Assembly (NCBI GenBank): GCA_030280995.1
Contig: JASXTE010000008.1
Location: 1,227,501 to 1,291,500, forward strand
DNA from: Hemileia vastatrix
Taxonomy: Eukaryota > Basidiomycota > Pucciniomycetes > Pucciniales > Zaghouaniaceae
Direction: 5' to 3'
Length of the DNA: 64,000 nt
The position numbers and the translations under genes were made by a program. The stretch's first letter is position 1. Every line of letters begins with the position of its first letter. Below are positions 33,977 through 47,134 of this stretch, piece by piece. The notes beneath the pieces were generated by a model that was not told the origin of the DNA, ran no database searches, and saw nothing but the letters and a program-made list of their open reading frames with translations.

Positions 33977-35151
33977 TGTCAGTGAGTGCTAGTATCTAAG
34001 TATTATTTAATAGTAAGTATTAATGGTCCTACTACTTATTGTTAAATTATTCAGTGATTAAACCTCAGGGGAAGACAAATAAAATAGTTATTCTCAATAT
34101 AAACTCACAATACTTGAACTTTTATGTGTGCTTGTGGTGGAAAATAGATAAATAAAATATAGTTATAGCTTATAAAGATAATATCAATTTATAAAAGCTT
34201 TATATTATATTTATATATGATAATAAATGTTTAATTGTGTTTATTTGATTTGTATTAAGTAAGTGATGTCTAATAACCCATCAAATCCTCCCTTACTTAT
34301 ACCAAAATCCACTAAAGTGCACAGACCCTTAATCCAGATGATTTCACTGCTATCCCCAGAAATAAAAGCACTGTGAGGGCCCATCACCTCCCCATGGCGT
34401 TCACTTAAAGCAGTTTCAACACCCAGACCTCCAGTAAGGACCCTCCATCACAATTAATGATACCACAGACCCATACCATAAATAGAATAAACAGATAAAT
34501 GCGGATACCATAAAGGAACAGGTAAAATAACTCATACAAAGAGTATATAATGGAACCCAAAGCATATAAAGGAACCAAATTAACTTTTCAAGCCCCCAAT
34601 AAAATCCCCAAGCATCCATATTAACCCAGTAATCATCTCACAACCCATAAATCTGTGAAAATCCATCAAAGGAAGCAGATTAAGTTGTCCAAACTGGATA
34701 TATGTGCCTGAAAAAGGTGTATATGCTTGTGTAGGCATTTTGAGTCCACTGAATATGTCCATATAAACTAAAATAAGCAGAAAAATAAAGGTTATAGGCT
34801 ATTAATAGGTTTAAACCCACTGATAGACCTAAATATACATAATATAGCTACATATTTCACTGAATATGAAGTTTATGTAGACATATAAGCTCATGTAGGC
34901 CTCTAATTACTTAATATCACTTAAGATTAGTATATTATGACTTCATTAACACCTTAATAAGTCTTATTAGGCTATTTTTAAGCTGTTTAAACTACTATAA
35001 TTCATATAATAGTGTAATAATTATATATATATGTATTATAACAATATATATAAGTGTTTTGATCTTATTTTTAAGTTATAAGCTTAATTTAATTAAGGTT
35101 ATATTATTTTTAACATAAGAATTACTCATTCCTGGAGATACCTAGGCTGAA
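33977..35151 (-). repeat. Gypsy-2 5' LTR (family B)
   Basis: Starts TGTCAGTGAGTGCTAG on the plus strand and ends CCTAGGCTGA with the last bases altered. It is the partner of 21182-22354. A Trp-rich hydrophobic frame in element sense ending GPYWRSGC survives at 34416-34619. Confidence 0.9.
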
Positions 35152-36390
35152 AAAAATAACACTTTTCAATTTTGGTGTTTTTTATGCCAGAAATGGCTTC
35201 TGTGTACTGGCCACATACTGCCTGCATTTTTCCAATGTCAATAGCTTCATTTTTAGAAACTTTAGATTTTTCAAACTATAATTACCCCAAATTATATGCA
35301 CCCTTTAGGGAAACATGCTAAAATAATCAACAGGCACTTATTTAGTGTCCTATTTTAATGATAAAGTGCATTGACCTTATTATATGCACTAATGTCATTA
35401 AAAACCTCAATCTTGGTGCTTTAATTCACTACCATGCTTAAATTCACCTAAATAAGTCAAGGATTTACCTTTTCTAGCGCCTTCCAAGGACTGCATGTAG
35501 TTGCCCCACATCCCACATCCTTTTTTGGGTTTATCAGTGGTTTCTCAGATAATATTGGTCATTTTTGGAAGGGTATTTCATGTAGTATATTGACACAATA
35601 AGCCCCATAATTTCTACTGTTGTTCCCCTTTAATATTGTGTAATATTTAGTGTTATTACTTTTTTTTAGTCTTTTATTTTAAGGTATTATATGCATATAA
35701 TCTCTTTTTTGCTTATTCTTTTCTTTTTGATGGATTATCCCTATTATTTCAGGATTTTGACAGGTGATATCATTCAAATTTTGTTATTGGTTATTTCTTA
35801 TGTTTATGGACAGTTGTATTTGCTAGAATGAGGAATCATTGGCCATGTATTGTACTGGTTCATCAAGGGGGAACATTGAGGAATTATTGGGTATAAAAGG
35901 AGGGGGATTTTAGTCTTATTTTCTACATTCTTTATCATTACAATTAAATCATATAGCCCTAACAATTACATTACATTACATTAGTACTTTTAAAGTCTTT
36001 GAATATTGTTTGAATTATATTTCTCTATTTTTCTCCCAAATATAAGATTGTAAATCATTTATAATTAGTGAGATTAAAATTACTGAAACCTTTATATTAG
36101 GGGGTATCAATGTTCAGGGATCTGCAATTAGGGATCAGGAATTTATTCACTGGGATCAGACATTATTAATTGTGGAAGATTCTTATCCACTAGCCCTGGG
36201 GCTATTTGATAAGGAATCCACAATAATGCATTATCCTGCCTCTTATACCCCAATTTCCATTCCTAATTCCTGATCCCAAACTCATCACATCCATGATTGA
36301 TTTTTTAGCAAGTCACATGACATATAATGGCAGATGCCATTCTTATGTGTCTCTTCAATCTATTCTACTTAATTTTGGTGGCAGACACGT

Positions 36391-37492
36391 TATGGTAAGG
36401 TAAACTCTTACAGTCGCCTTGCTGTAAGCAGAATCCGGAGGAGATATGTGGATTTAGCTGAAAACCCCATCCTTCCAATAAAAATAACAAAATGGGAATT
36501 CTAAATCACTAAGCTAACCAGTCTACTTGAATCTGATTGATAAAAATAATGAAACTCTAAAATATTTAACGCTTATTGAGATTTAATGAAAGTGACTGTT
36601 GAGAAAGAAATACTGATAACAACAATTAAGGTGTACCAGTGAAAGATCTGAAAAGATTGACTTTTATGTTTTTATAATAATTTGAATTTTTATGAGACAG
36701 AAATAATCAAGTCCCAGTGATGAAGACCTTTCTAAAGATACCCTATATGAAGTGTGATTTAAATTGTTGAATTGTATTTCTAAAATGTTATGTAAAAAAT
36801 AATAAATGTTATAAGGGTATTATAACTTATTTAATTTGTTGAGTAATAAAAAATGAGACCGTGGTGGTTAAAGATTAAGCTGTATGATCTATCCCCCCCC
36901 TCAATTTTGAGTTTGAGAGGCGCTTAAGTATTCCTAGTCACGTGCCTAAGTTTTCCCCTCCAGAGCTCTCCCAGAGTCAATCCGGAGCCCGTACAGAGTC
37001 CGTACAGAGTCCGTCCGACTTCCGGACTCAATTAGAACCTAAAAAACTATAATAAAAAATCTAGAAAATTTACACATGATAGAGCTACTTCCCCTTTATA
37101 TTCCAAACTAATTTTCGTAGTCTGCGCAGCTCTAATTACCCCGTGAAAATTCATCGAAGTTAAGTAATTTCTGAAAACGTAAATATTTCTATAAAACTTT
37201 AAAATTCATTTAAAAATATAAGAAAAATAGCAAAAATTCTGGGAAAATTTCCCAAGGTTCTTGAGTGACTCGACTTGATACTTATAAATTTTTCAGACCG
37301 TAAAAATAAGTTTTCTCTGTAAAATAAATTGTTTTTGTGTAGGCATTTGCTCGTGACCAATTTCTTCATATTTAAAACTCAAATAAATTAAATAAAACCC
37401 CTTTTTTTATAAAAATAATAACGCCAATCTTGCTCGCCGTAATAACTCCATTTACCTACTTAGGTGCCATACTAAACTTTAGGCTACCACAT
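36391..37492 (-). repeat. Gypsy-5 3' LTR
   Basis: Starts TATGGTAAGG and ends GGCTACCACA on the plus strand. It is followed by the polypurine tract at 37493-37502 (GGAGGGAGGA in element sense). Confidence 0.92.
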
Positions 37493-38157
37493 CCTCCCTC
37501 CAATTGAGAATGTCCACATTCTTATAACTTTGCATAAGTGGTTGAGCAATTCCAAAAGAATTATCTTTTCTAATAAAATAATTTGATAAACTTGTTTTAG
37601 CTGGTCTTCTTTTAATTCTTTACAATAAAAACGTTGTTTCTTCTTCTCTGGCTTGATATAACATAAAATAAAATAAAATAAATCTTGTGATGATTCCACT
37701 ACGAGAGCAAGGTTTGAATCCCTTCAGACTCCCATTAACCAGTCTTCCTTCTTGTCACAGCATTGAGAGAGTGGATCTTCCTATGAGCCGAATACTCCTG
37801 ATTCCAACCTCATAGGGCCCCCCACTGAGCCGAATTCTATGATTGCAATCTCGCCATAAGGTCCTCCAAGCTTCAAACCAAAAATGGCCTAACAATGAGG
37901 CACTAAAAAAAATCATTCCCTAAAATCCAACTACCATCCTAACTTCTGATTCCTTCATCACAATTTTCAAACTTTGCTATACAGCAAACCCATAAAATAC
38001 TTTTTCCAGGCTTCCAATAATAATATTAACTTTAGACCATGTTAAAGCGCCACAAATTTCACCTAATTAACCATTATGCTTTCCTTAGCATCATCACCAC
38101 CTAAAATTTTAACCTCTTAAAGCTTATCAGCACCCAATTCCAGAAATGATTGAATAA

Positions 38158-38985
38158 CCAGTTTAGAGTCTTAGTGGACAGTGATAAACTAAAAGATTGA
38201 ATTGAGTTATCCAAACAAGATTGACATTCCAATTTAAAGTCTTGGTAGACCAAACATATAATCGATTGCCAGTTTATGGTCTTGGTGGACCAAAGATCGT
38301 TTAGGTGCATAAATTACTTGATATATTCCTAAATAAGGCCTAGGCTTGACCAAAGATTGAATAAATTTTATAATCCAGTTTAATGTCATAGTGAACCAAA
38401 CATTTGATTGACAAGTAATCCAGTATAAAGCCATAGTGGACCAATGAATGTTGAATTATCCTGCAGATATTAATTTTCCAGTTTAAAGTCATAGTGGACT
38501 AAACAATGAATGAACTACCAGTTTAAAGTCATGGTGGACCAAACATTTGATCGATAAGAAATCCAGTTTATGGTCATGGTGGACCCAACAGCTTGATAAT
38601 AGTCCAGTTTAAGGTCTTGGTGGACCTAACATTTGATAACACTCCAGTTTAAGGTCTTGGTGGACCTATCATTTGATTGATAAATAAAAAAATCCGTCTC
38701 CAAAAATATCCATAAAATCTTGAACATCCTTGAAATTCAGTTTAAAGTCTTGAAGGACTAAAAGCTCCAATATAAAATCTTTAATGACAGTCTTGAAATT
38801 TAGCCAGTTTAAAGTCTTGGAGGACTAACAGCTCCAAAATTTGTATTAAAAAAAAACCTTAAAGAACGTCTTGAACAGTAGCCAGTTTAAAGTCTTGGAG
38901 GACTAACAGATCCAAAATACGTATAAAATAAACCTTAAAGAATGTCTTGAACAGTAGCCAGTTTAAAGTCTTGGAGGACTAACAG
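38158..38985. repeat. CAGTTTA-hairpin modules, arrays 1 and 2
   Basis: About 14 copies spaced 35-80 bases apart. On the plus strand each reads roughly CCAGTTTA, then a 4-5 base arm, a 6-base loop (TTGGTG, ATGGTG or TTGGAG) and the complementary arm. Arms read GGTC/GACC (38277, 38569, 38609, 38651) or AGTC/GACT (38485, 38745, 38813, 38888, 38964). Some copies pair over only three bases. Spacers between modules are unrelated AT-rich sequence. Confidence 0.85.
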
Positions 38986-39119
38986 CTGTCTTGAAGTGAA
39001 ATCCCATAGGTATTGAGTTCCCCTAGACCCTGTTTCCTGTCTAAACTAAATGAATAAAACTAAAAAGAATGAAAACTAAAAAAATAAAACTAAGAAATAT
39101 AATAATAATTTTGATTTAA

Positions 39120-39310
39120 TTGATTATTTTTTTATTTTATTATTTTATTTTTATTTTATTTTTTATTTTTATTTTAAAATTTTTATTTATTTTTTTATTT
39201 TTATTTTATTTTATATTTTTTATATTTTATTTTATTTTATTTTATTTTTTTATTTATTTTATTTTATTTATTTTTAATTTTAATTTTAATTTTGTTTTTT
39301 TTAATTTAAA
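39120..39310. repeat. ATTTT-rich low-complexity stretch
   Basis: Almost pure A/T made of ATTTT and ATTTTATTTT units, inside the gypsy-5 3' non-coding region. The Phe/Ile/Leu open frame over it is an artefact. Confidence 0.9.
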
Positions 39311-40106
39311 ATAAATGATTTTAGAAAAGATTGTTTTGAAATAAAAGTTAAAATTTAATTTTTGAAGAAAGATAAATGAATGGGAAAAGAAAGATAAAAA
39401 AGTAATAAAAAAATTTCAAAATAAAATTTTAAAAGATGCCCCCCGGCCATTTGATGAGCCGTACCCTCGACATCATACCCACATCCAAGTGCAACTTGAT
39501 GTGGTTACACAATTTTGAGAAATTGAAAAGAAAATAAAATAAATGAAAGTTTTTAGAAGATAATTTTTATAATGATGATCACTGGGTGGGCTCCCTCCAA
39601 TTTATAAAAATGATTAGAGACCACCAGTGAGCATTACCTTTACAATAATTCATAATATATATTAAAGAAAAGAAATCACAATCTAACATAAAAAAAATTA
39701 AAAACAAAAATGAAATAAAAAGAATCTTGAATCCGGCGTTGAGAGAGGTGTCTCTTGATTCGTTCCAGTTTATAGTCTTAGTGGACTTCCTATAATTAAA
39801 AGACAAAGCCAGGATTCAACTAGAAACAGGGAAAATTTTGGAAACGAACATTATGGGGTAATTGTGTATAGAGCAGCCAGCCCATCAATTACCCCCACAC
39901 TTGCCAATATTAAATTAAGAAGGTTCCCCTGTGAACACTTCTTCCAATAAATTTTTAAAATTTTCCAACACTATCTTCACCCATATTTTAAGAATTTTAA
40001 ATTTCGAAAATTTCAAAGAAGATTTTCTTGCATTTTGTTAAGTTTCATCAAAGTTTCGTCTCCCATAGGCAGTGTAACAACAGTAAAGTATTTTGATAAA
40101 AGAAGA

Positions 40107-40315
40107 TAGTTTATCCTCGTTGCGGAGGTATTCATAAAATTTTGTCGATATCATAGTTTATCCTCATTGTGGAGGAATCCATAAAATTTCGTAGATATCA
40201 TAGTTTATCCTCGTTGCGGAGGTATCCATATAATTTCATAAATGTCATAGTTTATCCTCGTTGTGGAGTTAATAAAATTTGATAATTGTCATAGTTTATC
40301 CTCATTGCGGAGGTA
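40107..40315. repeat. CAGTTTA-hairpin modules, array 3
   Basis: Five copies at about 47-base spacing read TAGTTTATCCTCGTTGCGGAGG with small changes; the arms are CCTC/GAGG around a 6-base loop. The last copy runs into the 3' end of the integrase frame. Confidence 0.9.
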
Positions 40316-42847
40316 GACTTCGGCACTCCTGGTGCCTCTAGGATAGAACCGTTTCACTTGATCGGCCGCTACCCTCTTCTTCAATACTACTCCATCCAAC
40401 TCTTCTAACACATATGAACCGCCGGAAACTTGCTCCTTGATTTTATACGGTCCATTCCACCTATCTGCAAACATCTTTCCCCACTGACTTTCCAGACTTC
40501 TATTATACACCAGGACCATATCACCTGGGTTCAAAGGTTTCCTTAATCGATTTGCCAACCGCTCATCCCAATATCTGACTGATTGATTTCGTATCTTCAT
40601 CATCCGCGAATATGACTTTTCTAAATATTCTTCTTTCTTTTCTAGCTGCATCATTCTTGCACACAATAATTCTTCAGTAGTTTTGACCGTGTCCCAGTCA
40701 ACTCCAAGATATGATTCAGCTTCTAAATCAACCGGTAAAACTGCTTTCTGTCCAAAAACAAGTTCATAAGGTGAAAATCCAGTCGTCCTTTTGACAGTGA
40801 TTCGATCAGCAAATAAAACTAAAGGTAAATAGTGCCTCCACTTTTCGGCACTTGTCCCACACATTTTAACTAAAGCATCCTTAATAACTTGATGCCCTCT
40901 TTCAACCATGCCTTCAGCTTCAGGATAATATGGGGTTGCTACCCTAACCTTTGATCCAACTTTCAATATGGCCCCTTTAAACTCTGTCCCAAATTCAGGA
41001 CCTCCATCTACCGTTACCAACTTCATCACCCCATACCTATATACCCAATTATTCAAAAAAAATTCTGCCACATTTTTGGCAGTTAAATTAATAAGAGGCG
41101 CTGCCTCTACCCAACCAGATAAATCATCTCTGGCCACAATTAAATATTTATACCGTCCCTCTTTTATATGAACGGCATCTAAACTAACTCTCCCAAAGAG
41201 CGTATATTCACCGGTCCCGCGTCCAGGTTCTTTTGGCCTTAAATAACTTCGTCTTTGACATTCTTCGCATGACTGAAACCACTGTTTAACAGCCATCTTC
41301 ATGCCAGGCCACCAAAATTGATCAGAAATTCTTCTAAACATTTCTCCACCACCTCTATGCCCGAGATCTTCATGCAGTGATTTCAAAACTAATTCTTTCC
41401 CCTTCTCTTGAGTTATAACTACTTGAGGATTTGGATACCTTCTCCTCATTAAACGTCGACCAGATAGGTAAAACGTAGATGACTTCCTCTTGATAGCCAC
41501 CCATTCATCGTCTTCACAATCTTCTGGCCTCTCTAAAGTCAACAAATATTTGACTAACAAAAAATAAAAACCAGTCTGACCCCAGACTTCATCTTGAAAA
41601 TCGATTAATATAACATCAATAGGGACTTCTCTATCACCAATATCACCTGCACATGAATGAGCCAATAATTGTTGACCCCTAAATAAATCTTTAATTGAGC
41701 TATGTCGACGTTTTTCTTCTGAACCTTTGGATCCTTCGTAAACCATATTCAAAGATACCTCTTTCTCTTTATCCACCTTTTTATTTAAATTCTCTAATTC
41801 TCCAACATATACACCATTCCTTAATTTACTACTATCCCACACTACTAATCCATCTTCCTCTACATATACCACATCTTCTTCTACCTCCTTTCTACCGAAT
41901 TTATCTACACCTTTTCCAACACCTTTATTAACATAAAAACTATTTTCCAGTTTATCCTCTTGGTGGAGGTCATCATCACCATAATTTAAACACAATAGTC
42001 CTGCCAGTTTAACCTCATGGGGGAGGTATGGAAAGTCTTCAGCTCCTTTAGTGCTGGCTTTGATAATAGGTATATCTTCATTGAACTCTTCTGAGTCTGA
42101 ATCTTCTTCAGTGGGTGGTCTCCTTGATAAACCATCTGGCATAGTAAAAGTCTTGCCAGGCTTATGAACTAAATTGAACGAAAAATGTTGAATAAAAGCT
42201 ACCCATCTAGTCATGGGTGCGTTCGGTAAACTTGGGGAATTAATCATCTGGATTAATGATTTCGCATCCACTTGCAACTCAAAATGTTGCCCCCACAAAA
42301 TATGCTGAAGTTTCTTCAGTATTTTTGCCACACCACATAATTCCAATTTTGGTTGAGAATATCTTGATTCGACCTCAGTAAATACTACAGATTCATACCT
42401 AACTGGCCTGATGTAACCAGCTTTATCCATCTTAGACAGAACCGCCCCAGCTGCAACCTGACTTGAATCAACTGCTAAATAAATTCTACCAGCATCTTTT
42501 CCATAATCCAACTTGTGCAGGACTAAATCCTTCCCCACAACCTCCTTCAACTTCACAAAAGCCTTCTCACACTCTTCATCCCACTCCCAGTCTGCATCCT
42601 TTCTCGTTAACCGTCTCAATGGAGCTGCCAATGAAGAAAAGTCCTTAATAAACATTCTAACATATACACAAAAGCCTAAAAACCCTCTGACTTCGGTCGT
42701 ATTCTTGGGTCTTTGCCAGGACTGAATTTTGTTAACTTTCTTCTTGGACATAATCCTACCCTCTCTACATACCACATGGCCTAATATTTCTAAGGCTGGC
42801 ACACAACAGGAAAATTTTGAGCCTGAAATAGTTAACCCAGCCTCTTC
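40289..42847 (-). pseudogene. Gypsy-5 pol, C-terminal part: RNase H and integrase
   Basis: A continuous frame of about 850 codons downstream of an in-frame TGA at about 42848-42850. It contains the end of the reverse transcriptase (LEILGHVV, RGFLGFCVYVRMFI), RNase H (YLAVDSSQVAAGAVL, then E and D of KLELCGV and LQVDAKSL), a long acidic linker, the integrase zinc finger (LHEDLGHRGGGEMF...CEECQRR) and the catalytic core (LDAVHIKEGRYKYL, TVDGGPEFGTEF, EAEGMVERGHQ). A GPY module (WNGPYKIKEQVSGGSYVL) follows near the C terminus. There is no chromodomain. This part looks undamaged and is a pseudogene only through the upstream stop. Confidence 0.88.
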
Positions 42848-44566
42848 AATTCAAAACAAGATTCTTTCTAATGTAATTGCAAACTCCCAAATGAATTTGC
42901 GTATCCCGGGATTCTCTTCCAACACCTGGTTATCATAGTCGGTTGTTGGTCCCTTAATTCCTCCATCATCTATAAAGATTCCAGCATATTGTGGAATTTC
43001 GTCTTGAAGGATCCAAGCCATCTGAGCTTGATAAACTGCAACCAAATTTGTTGCTCCTTGATGTAATCTTGTTAACTGTAAACGTCTAAGTGGCGTATCG
43101 AATGTAGTGAGAGGCCTTGAGTCCGGATGTAACTCTCTCTCATCATATCCACCCATAATATCTCCCAAACCATAACACACTCTCCCTGAAAACGCTTCAA
43201 AAAACTCCTCAGCACTAGGTGGTATCCCAGCATCCTTTATTGTAACCCTATTTAATTCCCTAAGATCATGAACAAATCTAAGCTTGCCATTCGGTTTCTT
43301 GATAAAAAATACCGGACTAGAATAACTTGATGTTGATTGCTCATACAGTCCAGTGCGTATCCGTTCTCTGACAACTTCAATATAGGCTTCTTTTAATGCA
43401 GCCGGAATAGGAATCGGTTTCTGCTGCCACGGTTCATGAAATACCACAGGAATCTTGTAAGGCTCCCCATAGGAATGCTTCAACACACCCCTCTCCTCTT
43501 CTACAAAAGCAATGGCCTTCTCTCGCTTGACCATCACATCCAACAACAACTTCTTCTCTTCTCCAGACAACCAACCATCAGGTCCAAAATTAACAACACC
43601 CAGTCTCTCAAAAGTGATTCTTGACGTCTCAGAAAATTCAGGCGGATTCTTTACCAAGGGACTTTCATAAGGATTTCTTGATAACCTTGGTCTTCTCAAG
43701 GGTGGATTTAATTCGGCAGGTAGCGGTTCATTAATAGGTCGAACTTTATTTGCTACTTTCTTATATTTGGCTGCGTCCACATCTAAATAAACTTGAGGTA
43801 AAACATTTAATTTTGTATCGCCATTAAAAATTTCATTAAATGAATCTTCTTCATCGTCAGAATCGGAATAAGAAAAATTAGAAAAATATTTTATTTCATT
43901 TTTAAATTTTACCCTTTTCTCCTTTCCCTTGTCTAATTTATAAACAGATTTTCCAACCCCTTTGCTTCCCTTATCCAACAGTAAATCACCTGTAAAGAAA
44001 GTTGGCAGTTTAACCTCTTGCTGGAGGACCGGAATTGAATTTTCACAAAAATTATTTTTTTGTGTTTTAATTATACTAAGATTTTTAATCAGATTTTGAT
44101 AAGATTTTTGCAGTTTACCCTCTTGCTGGAGGTCCATAATAGAAGGAGATACTTGCAGTTTATCCTCTTGCTGGAGGTTCATAATAGAAGGAGATACTTG
44201 CAGTTTATCCTCTTGCTGGAGGTCCAAAATAGAAGGAGATAATTGCAGTTTAACCTCTTGCTGGAGGTCATCGAACATACCCTTCCAATTTTTATCCAAC
44301 CTAATTTGGCCCATTTTGCCTTTTTCACCGTTTTTAAATTTAATAGAAAAACCGGGTAAATCCAATAAACATATAGAAAATTCCAAAACGTATTTGCACT
44401 CCAAAGTAATATTAACAGAAAATAATTGAGAATCCACTTGAATTATCTCCAAGTGAGCTGACCTATTGCAATCCGGGATCTCATCCTGAGGAGAGATTAC
44501 AACATTAGAGTGATCAGCCCCTGCTACCCCAAAAAATGAGGGCATCCATCCTTTTCCAACAAACAT
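42848..44566 (-). pseudogene. Gypsy-5 pol, reverse transcriptase part with module-encoded repeats
   Basis: The frame from about 44566 down to the TGA at 42848-42850. The first 180 or so residues include five copies of a peptide DLQQE(D/V/G)KLQ, which is the CAGTTTA module read in coding sense, separated by Ser/Pro/Ile linkers. The reverse transcriptase follows: SYSSPVFFIKKPNGKLRFVHDLRELN, LGDIMGGYDE and the catalytic IFIDDGGIKGP. The frame joins protease upstream only through a frameshift near 44530-44566. The stop falls where the palm/thumb continues (LERILF-stop-IEEAGLTISG). Confidence 0.85.
44005..44270. repeat. CAGTTTA-hairpin modules inside coding sequence
   Basis: Five copies (near 44009, 44110, 44156, 44201, 44245) read CAGTTTA, A/T/C, CCTC, TTGCTG, GAGG. 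The last four are spaced 45 bases apart, which keeps the reading frame. Two more coding copies lie near 41948 and 42003. Confidence 0.9.
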
Positions 44567-45501
44567 AATTCACCAGAAGCCGTCCGTTTTATATGCCGCT
44601 TCTTGGTGCATACACAACACTGGCACAGAGTAGTAATCCCTGGCCGTGTTTCCCAACCTTCATCTCCAGGAGGCGCTAACCGCATATGTAACCTCCGCAT
44701 ATCTTCACCAGTGATCTCCAAACTAATCCCCATGCCAGCTTGATACCCTATCCTGGCCTCAAAATCCATCAAAAAAGGACCACCAAGAACAGTTTTGACT
44801 GCTCCTCTGGCCACATAAAAGTGAACCTTACCAACAGATCCACCAATGCCTAACCTGACATGCTCAGCTCTACCCATCAGCTCTGTTGCATGCCCTCCGA
44901 TGCCTCTGAGGTTTCCCCCAGTTCCACTTTTAATTGGCAAGCCTATACTCGTCGCTTGCTCCAATGAAATTAAATTAATTTGAGACCCTGAATCGACCAA
45001 GGCCTTTACTTCTTTACCATTAAGAGTTACCACCAGGTAACCCAGGGGAGCGGAAAAATGTGTATCTACATCTTCCCCAAACTTTTCAGCATTTTCACAA
45101 ATATATTCCACCTCTCCAGTGGAAACCCGACACCTTGTCAAATGCTTCTTTTGCTTTTCAGCAAGCGCCGGACTAATCGTAAATAACTCCCCCAAAGATA
45201 AGGGAATCTGCAGTTGAATCACCCTATTCAAAACTGCGTCCATCGCATTAGCTTGACCAGAAACTACTGGCCGCTCATACTGGACCTTTGATTTAACAAC
45301 CTTGGCCCTGGGTACCTCTTGAGGTCCAACCAAGCCATCTTCACCCCCCATTATAACATCTTCACTTTCTATAACCCTAACTCCGTCACCAGCTTCTTGC
45401 ACTAATCCTGATCCATTGCTAGTCCTTCTTACACCCTCCATTGGGATGGGACCACTAAAAATTGGTCTGGGTAGAGACGCCAACGGTACGTCCTCCTCAG
45501 A
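44524..45501 (-). pseudogene. Gypsy-5 aspartic protease region
   Basis: An open frame between an in-frame TAG (near 45502-45507, separating it from gag) and a frameshift at its end. The retropepsin motif is LNGKEVKALVDSGSQINLIS (Asp-Ser-Gly), with the downstream hydrophobic-Gly motif MDFEARIGYQAG region. Upstream lies VLNRVIQLQIPLSLGELFTI, a segment often seen before the protease in basidiomycete Ty3 elements (from memory of the family). Confidence 0.8.
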
Positions 45502-45504
45502 ATC

Positions 45505-47134
45505 CTAATCATCCTCTGGCATAGGCTCACCATTTAAATCAAACTTGCCATAACTAGGGGGCCCCATATCAGCAATCCCCTTCTGCATTTTATATAATTT
45601 GTCCTTAGAGTAAGGGTTCAATTTGTTGGCGGCAGTTTGAGCACTAGAATTCTTGTCCTTAGAGTAAGGGTTCACTTTGTTATTGGCCTTGCCAGGATTA
45701 GCCCTCAATTGGCTCTGAATGCTACTTTTCGCCTTAGTAGCAGCTGCTCTTCTAGCAGCATTAACATCGTATTTGCCGGCCATACAGCTACCCTCCACCT
45801 GGGCAACCGTCTCCAGCTCTAAACCACCAAAAGAAGTAGAAAATGTGGCTTTACTGACCTCTTTCTCCTTGCCCTTGTCAGCTTTACCACCATTACCATT
45901 ACCATTTTTGCCACCCTTGGCATTAACATCTTCATCCGTCACCTCTTCAAATCTGGCTCTCCTTTCAGCCGTTAAACTTCTTCTGACCAAATCAGAAGGA
46001 GACTGTCCATCACTGGGCTTGATGAACGAACCATCAGGAAATTTATAAACTTTACCATCAAATAAAACTCGCCCAGCATCCATATCCTTATCAAGAGCAA
46101 AACAAACTGTTGCTCTGTGCCCCCTCCTATTACAATAGGAGCACACCTTTGGCTCATCATAGCCACCTCTATAACTACTACCACCATTCCCACCATTTCT
46201 CTCATTGCCTGGGAAGCGGTTACCATTATTATTGCCATTATAATTTCGACGCTCATAACCTCTGGCTTGATAAGAAGTTGACGTCGACGAAGAAGTAATT
46301 GGGGCCTTGTTAGCCTTCTGGGTTTCTTGAACAAATATTTTTAACTGTTTAGTTAAATCGGCCAAATGATCGACCATCTTATTATCTACATTGCCCTCCA
46401 CTTTAGCAGCAGGTAGTCCCATTTGTGCCTTCTTGGCCTCCTGGGCTTTGACCATAATATCGTTGTTTTTGGCCAAAACTTCGCTAACCTTGCTAACATA
46501 TTGAGTGCAGGACTCTTGATATTTGTCCAACGCCAATAACTTTAGATGGGCCTGAATGTTCTCTTTGATAACCTCCAGAGCCGGAAGTTTCTGCTCACCA
46601 TTAGGCAGTTACTTCATCAAATCTTTTCTTGAAAGATCCTTCAAGACGTCCATTTGAATATCCCTGCTACATGCTGTCCAAAACAAATCTTTTGCTTGGT
46701 TCTCATGCAATAACTCGTCCACCAGAATAAGATATTCAACTACTTCATCAAACTGAACACACAGCTTTTTGAAGTCTGCCATAGAAGAAACACCACCTTT
46801 TGCTTGCCAGTCTCCAACAATTTTATTGAGGTCCATCATAGTAAACCTAACACCCCATCTATCAACCATAGCTTTAGAAAGCTTAACCCAATCCTTGTCC
46901 TTGAATGCCTGCACAGAAATAACCTCTTTTTCCACCTCCCTATCAGCAATAAAAAAACCTAACTTGCTTCACCATATCCACATGAGATGCACCATCAACA
47001 GCAGCAGCAGCTTCATACCTGCTAATGAACCATTTAACCTCCTCCCCATCAAACTTTGGGCCATCCCAAGAAACAATCCTAACAGAGGGAGTAATAGTTT
47101 GAGGAGATCCAGAAGCAACAGCAGAAGAAGACAT
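45505..47134 (-). pseudogene. Gypsy-5 gag with CCHC knuckle
   Basis: The start MSSSAVASGSPQTITPSVR is at 47134, followed by SWDGPKFDGEEVKWFISRYE. A one-base expansion of a T run near 46945 shifts the frame, which then continues at 46935-46609. A TAA at 46609-46611 interrupts it, and the frame resumes to 45505, where a TAG ends it. The knuckle CSYCNRRGHRATVC (CX2CX4HX4C) lies near 46130, after a Gly/Asn/Arg-rich stretch. Three separate lesions make this copy non-functional for gag. Confidence 0.88.

Larger units (their letters stand above)
21182..35151 (-). mobile_element. Gypsy-2: decayed chromovirus holding two further insertions
   Basis: The LTRs (family B) are 21182-22354 and 33977-35151. 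The target duplication AAAAA lies at 21177-21181 and 35152-35156, within the family-A LTR of gypsy-4; the joined flanks restore the sequence seen in the solo copy near 31845. Outer LTR ends have point changes (CGTCAG for TGTCAG; CTGAA for CTGACA). Harbinger B (26517-30153) and a solo LTR-A (30777-32276) interrupt gag. Without them the element is about 8.8 kb. Confidence 0.9.
37503..40288 (-). other. Gypsy-5 long 3' non-coding region
   Basis: No protein is encoded; the open frames at 38101-38434 are translations of the repeat modules. Contents in plus coordinates: GC-richer unique sequence 37690-37900; module arrays 38158-38985; ATTTT-rich low complexity at 39120-39310; a conserved-looking GC-rich stretch 39437-39510; one isolated module at 39768; an inverted repeat GGGGTAATTG (39855-39864)/CAATTACCCC (39886-39895); and a module array at 40107-40315 abutting the integrase stop. 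Confidence 0.75.

Noticed and set aside
38101..38434. Two short minus-strand ORFs
   Set aside because: They read through the hairpin-module array; frame and residues follow the repeat, with no start context or homologue.
38158..40315. CRISPR-like regular repeats
   Set aside because: The repeats vary in sequence, spacing is irregular in arrays 1 and 2, they continue inside pol, and the genome is eukaryotic.
45719..46048. Plus-strand ORF opposite gypsy-5 gag
   Set aside because: An antisense shadow of the Ala/Lys-rich gag frame without splice or start signals.
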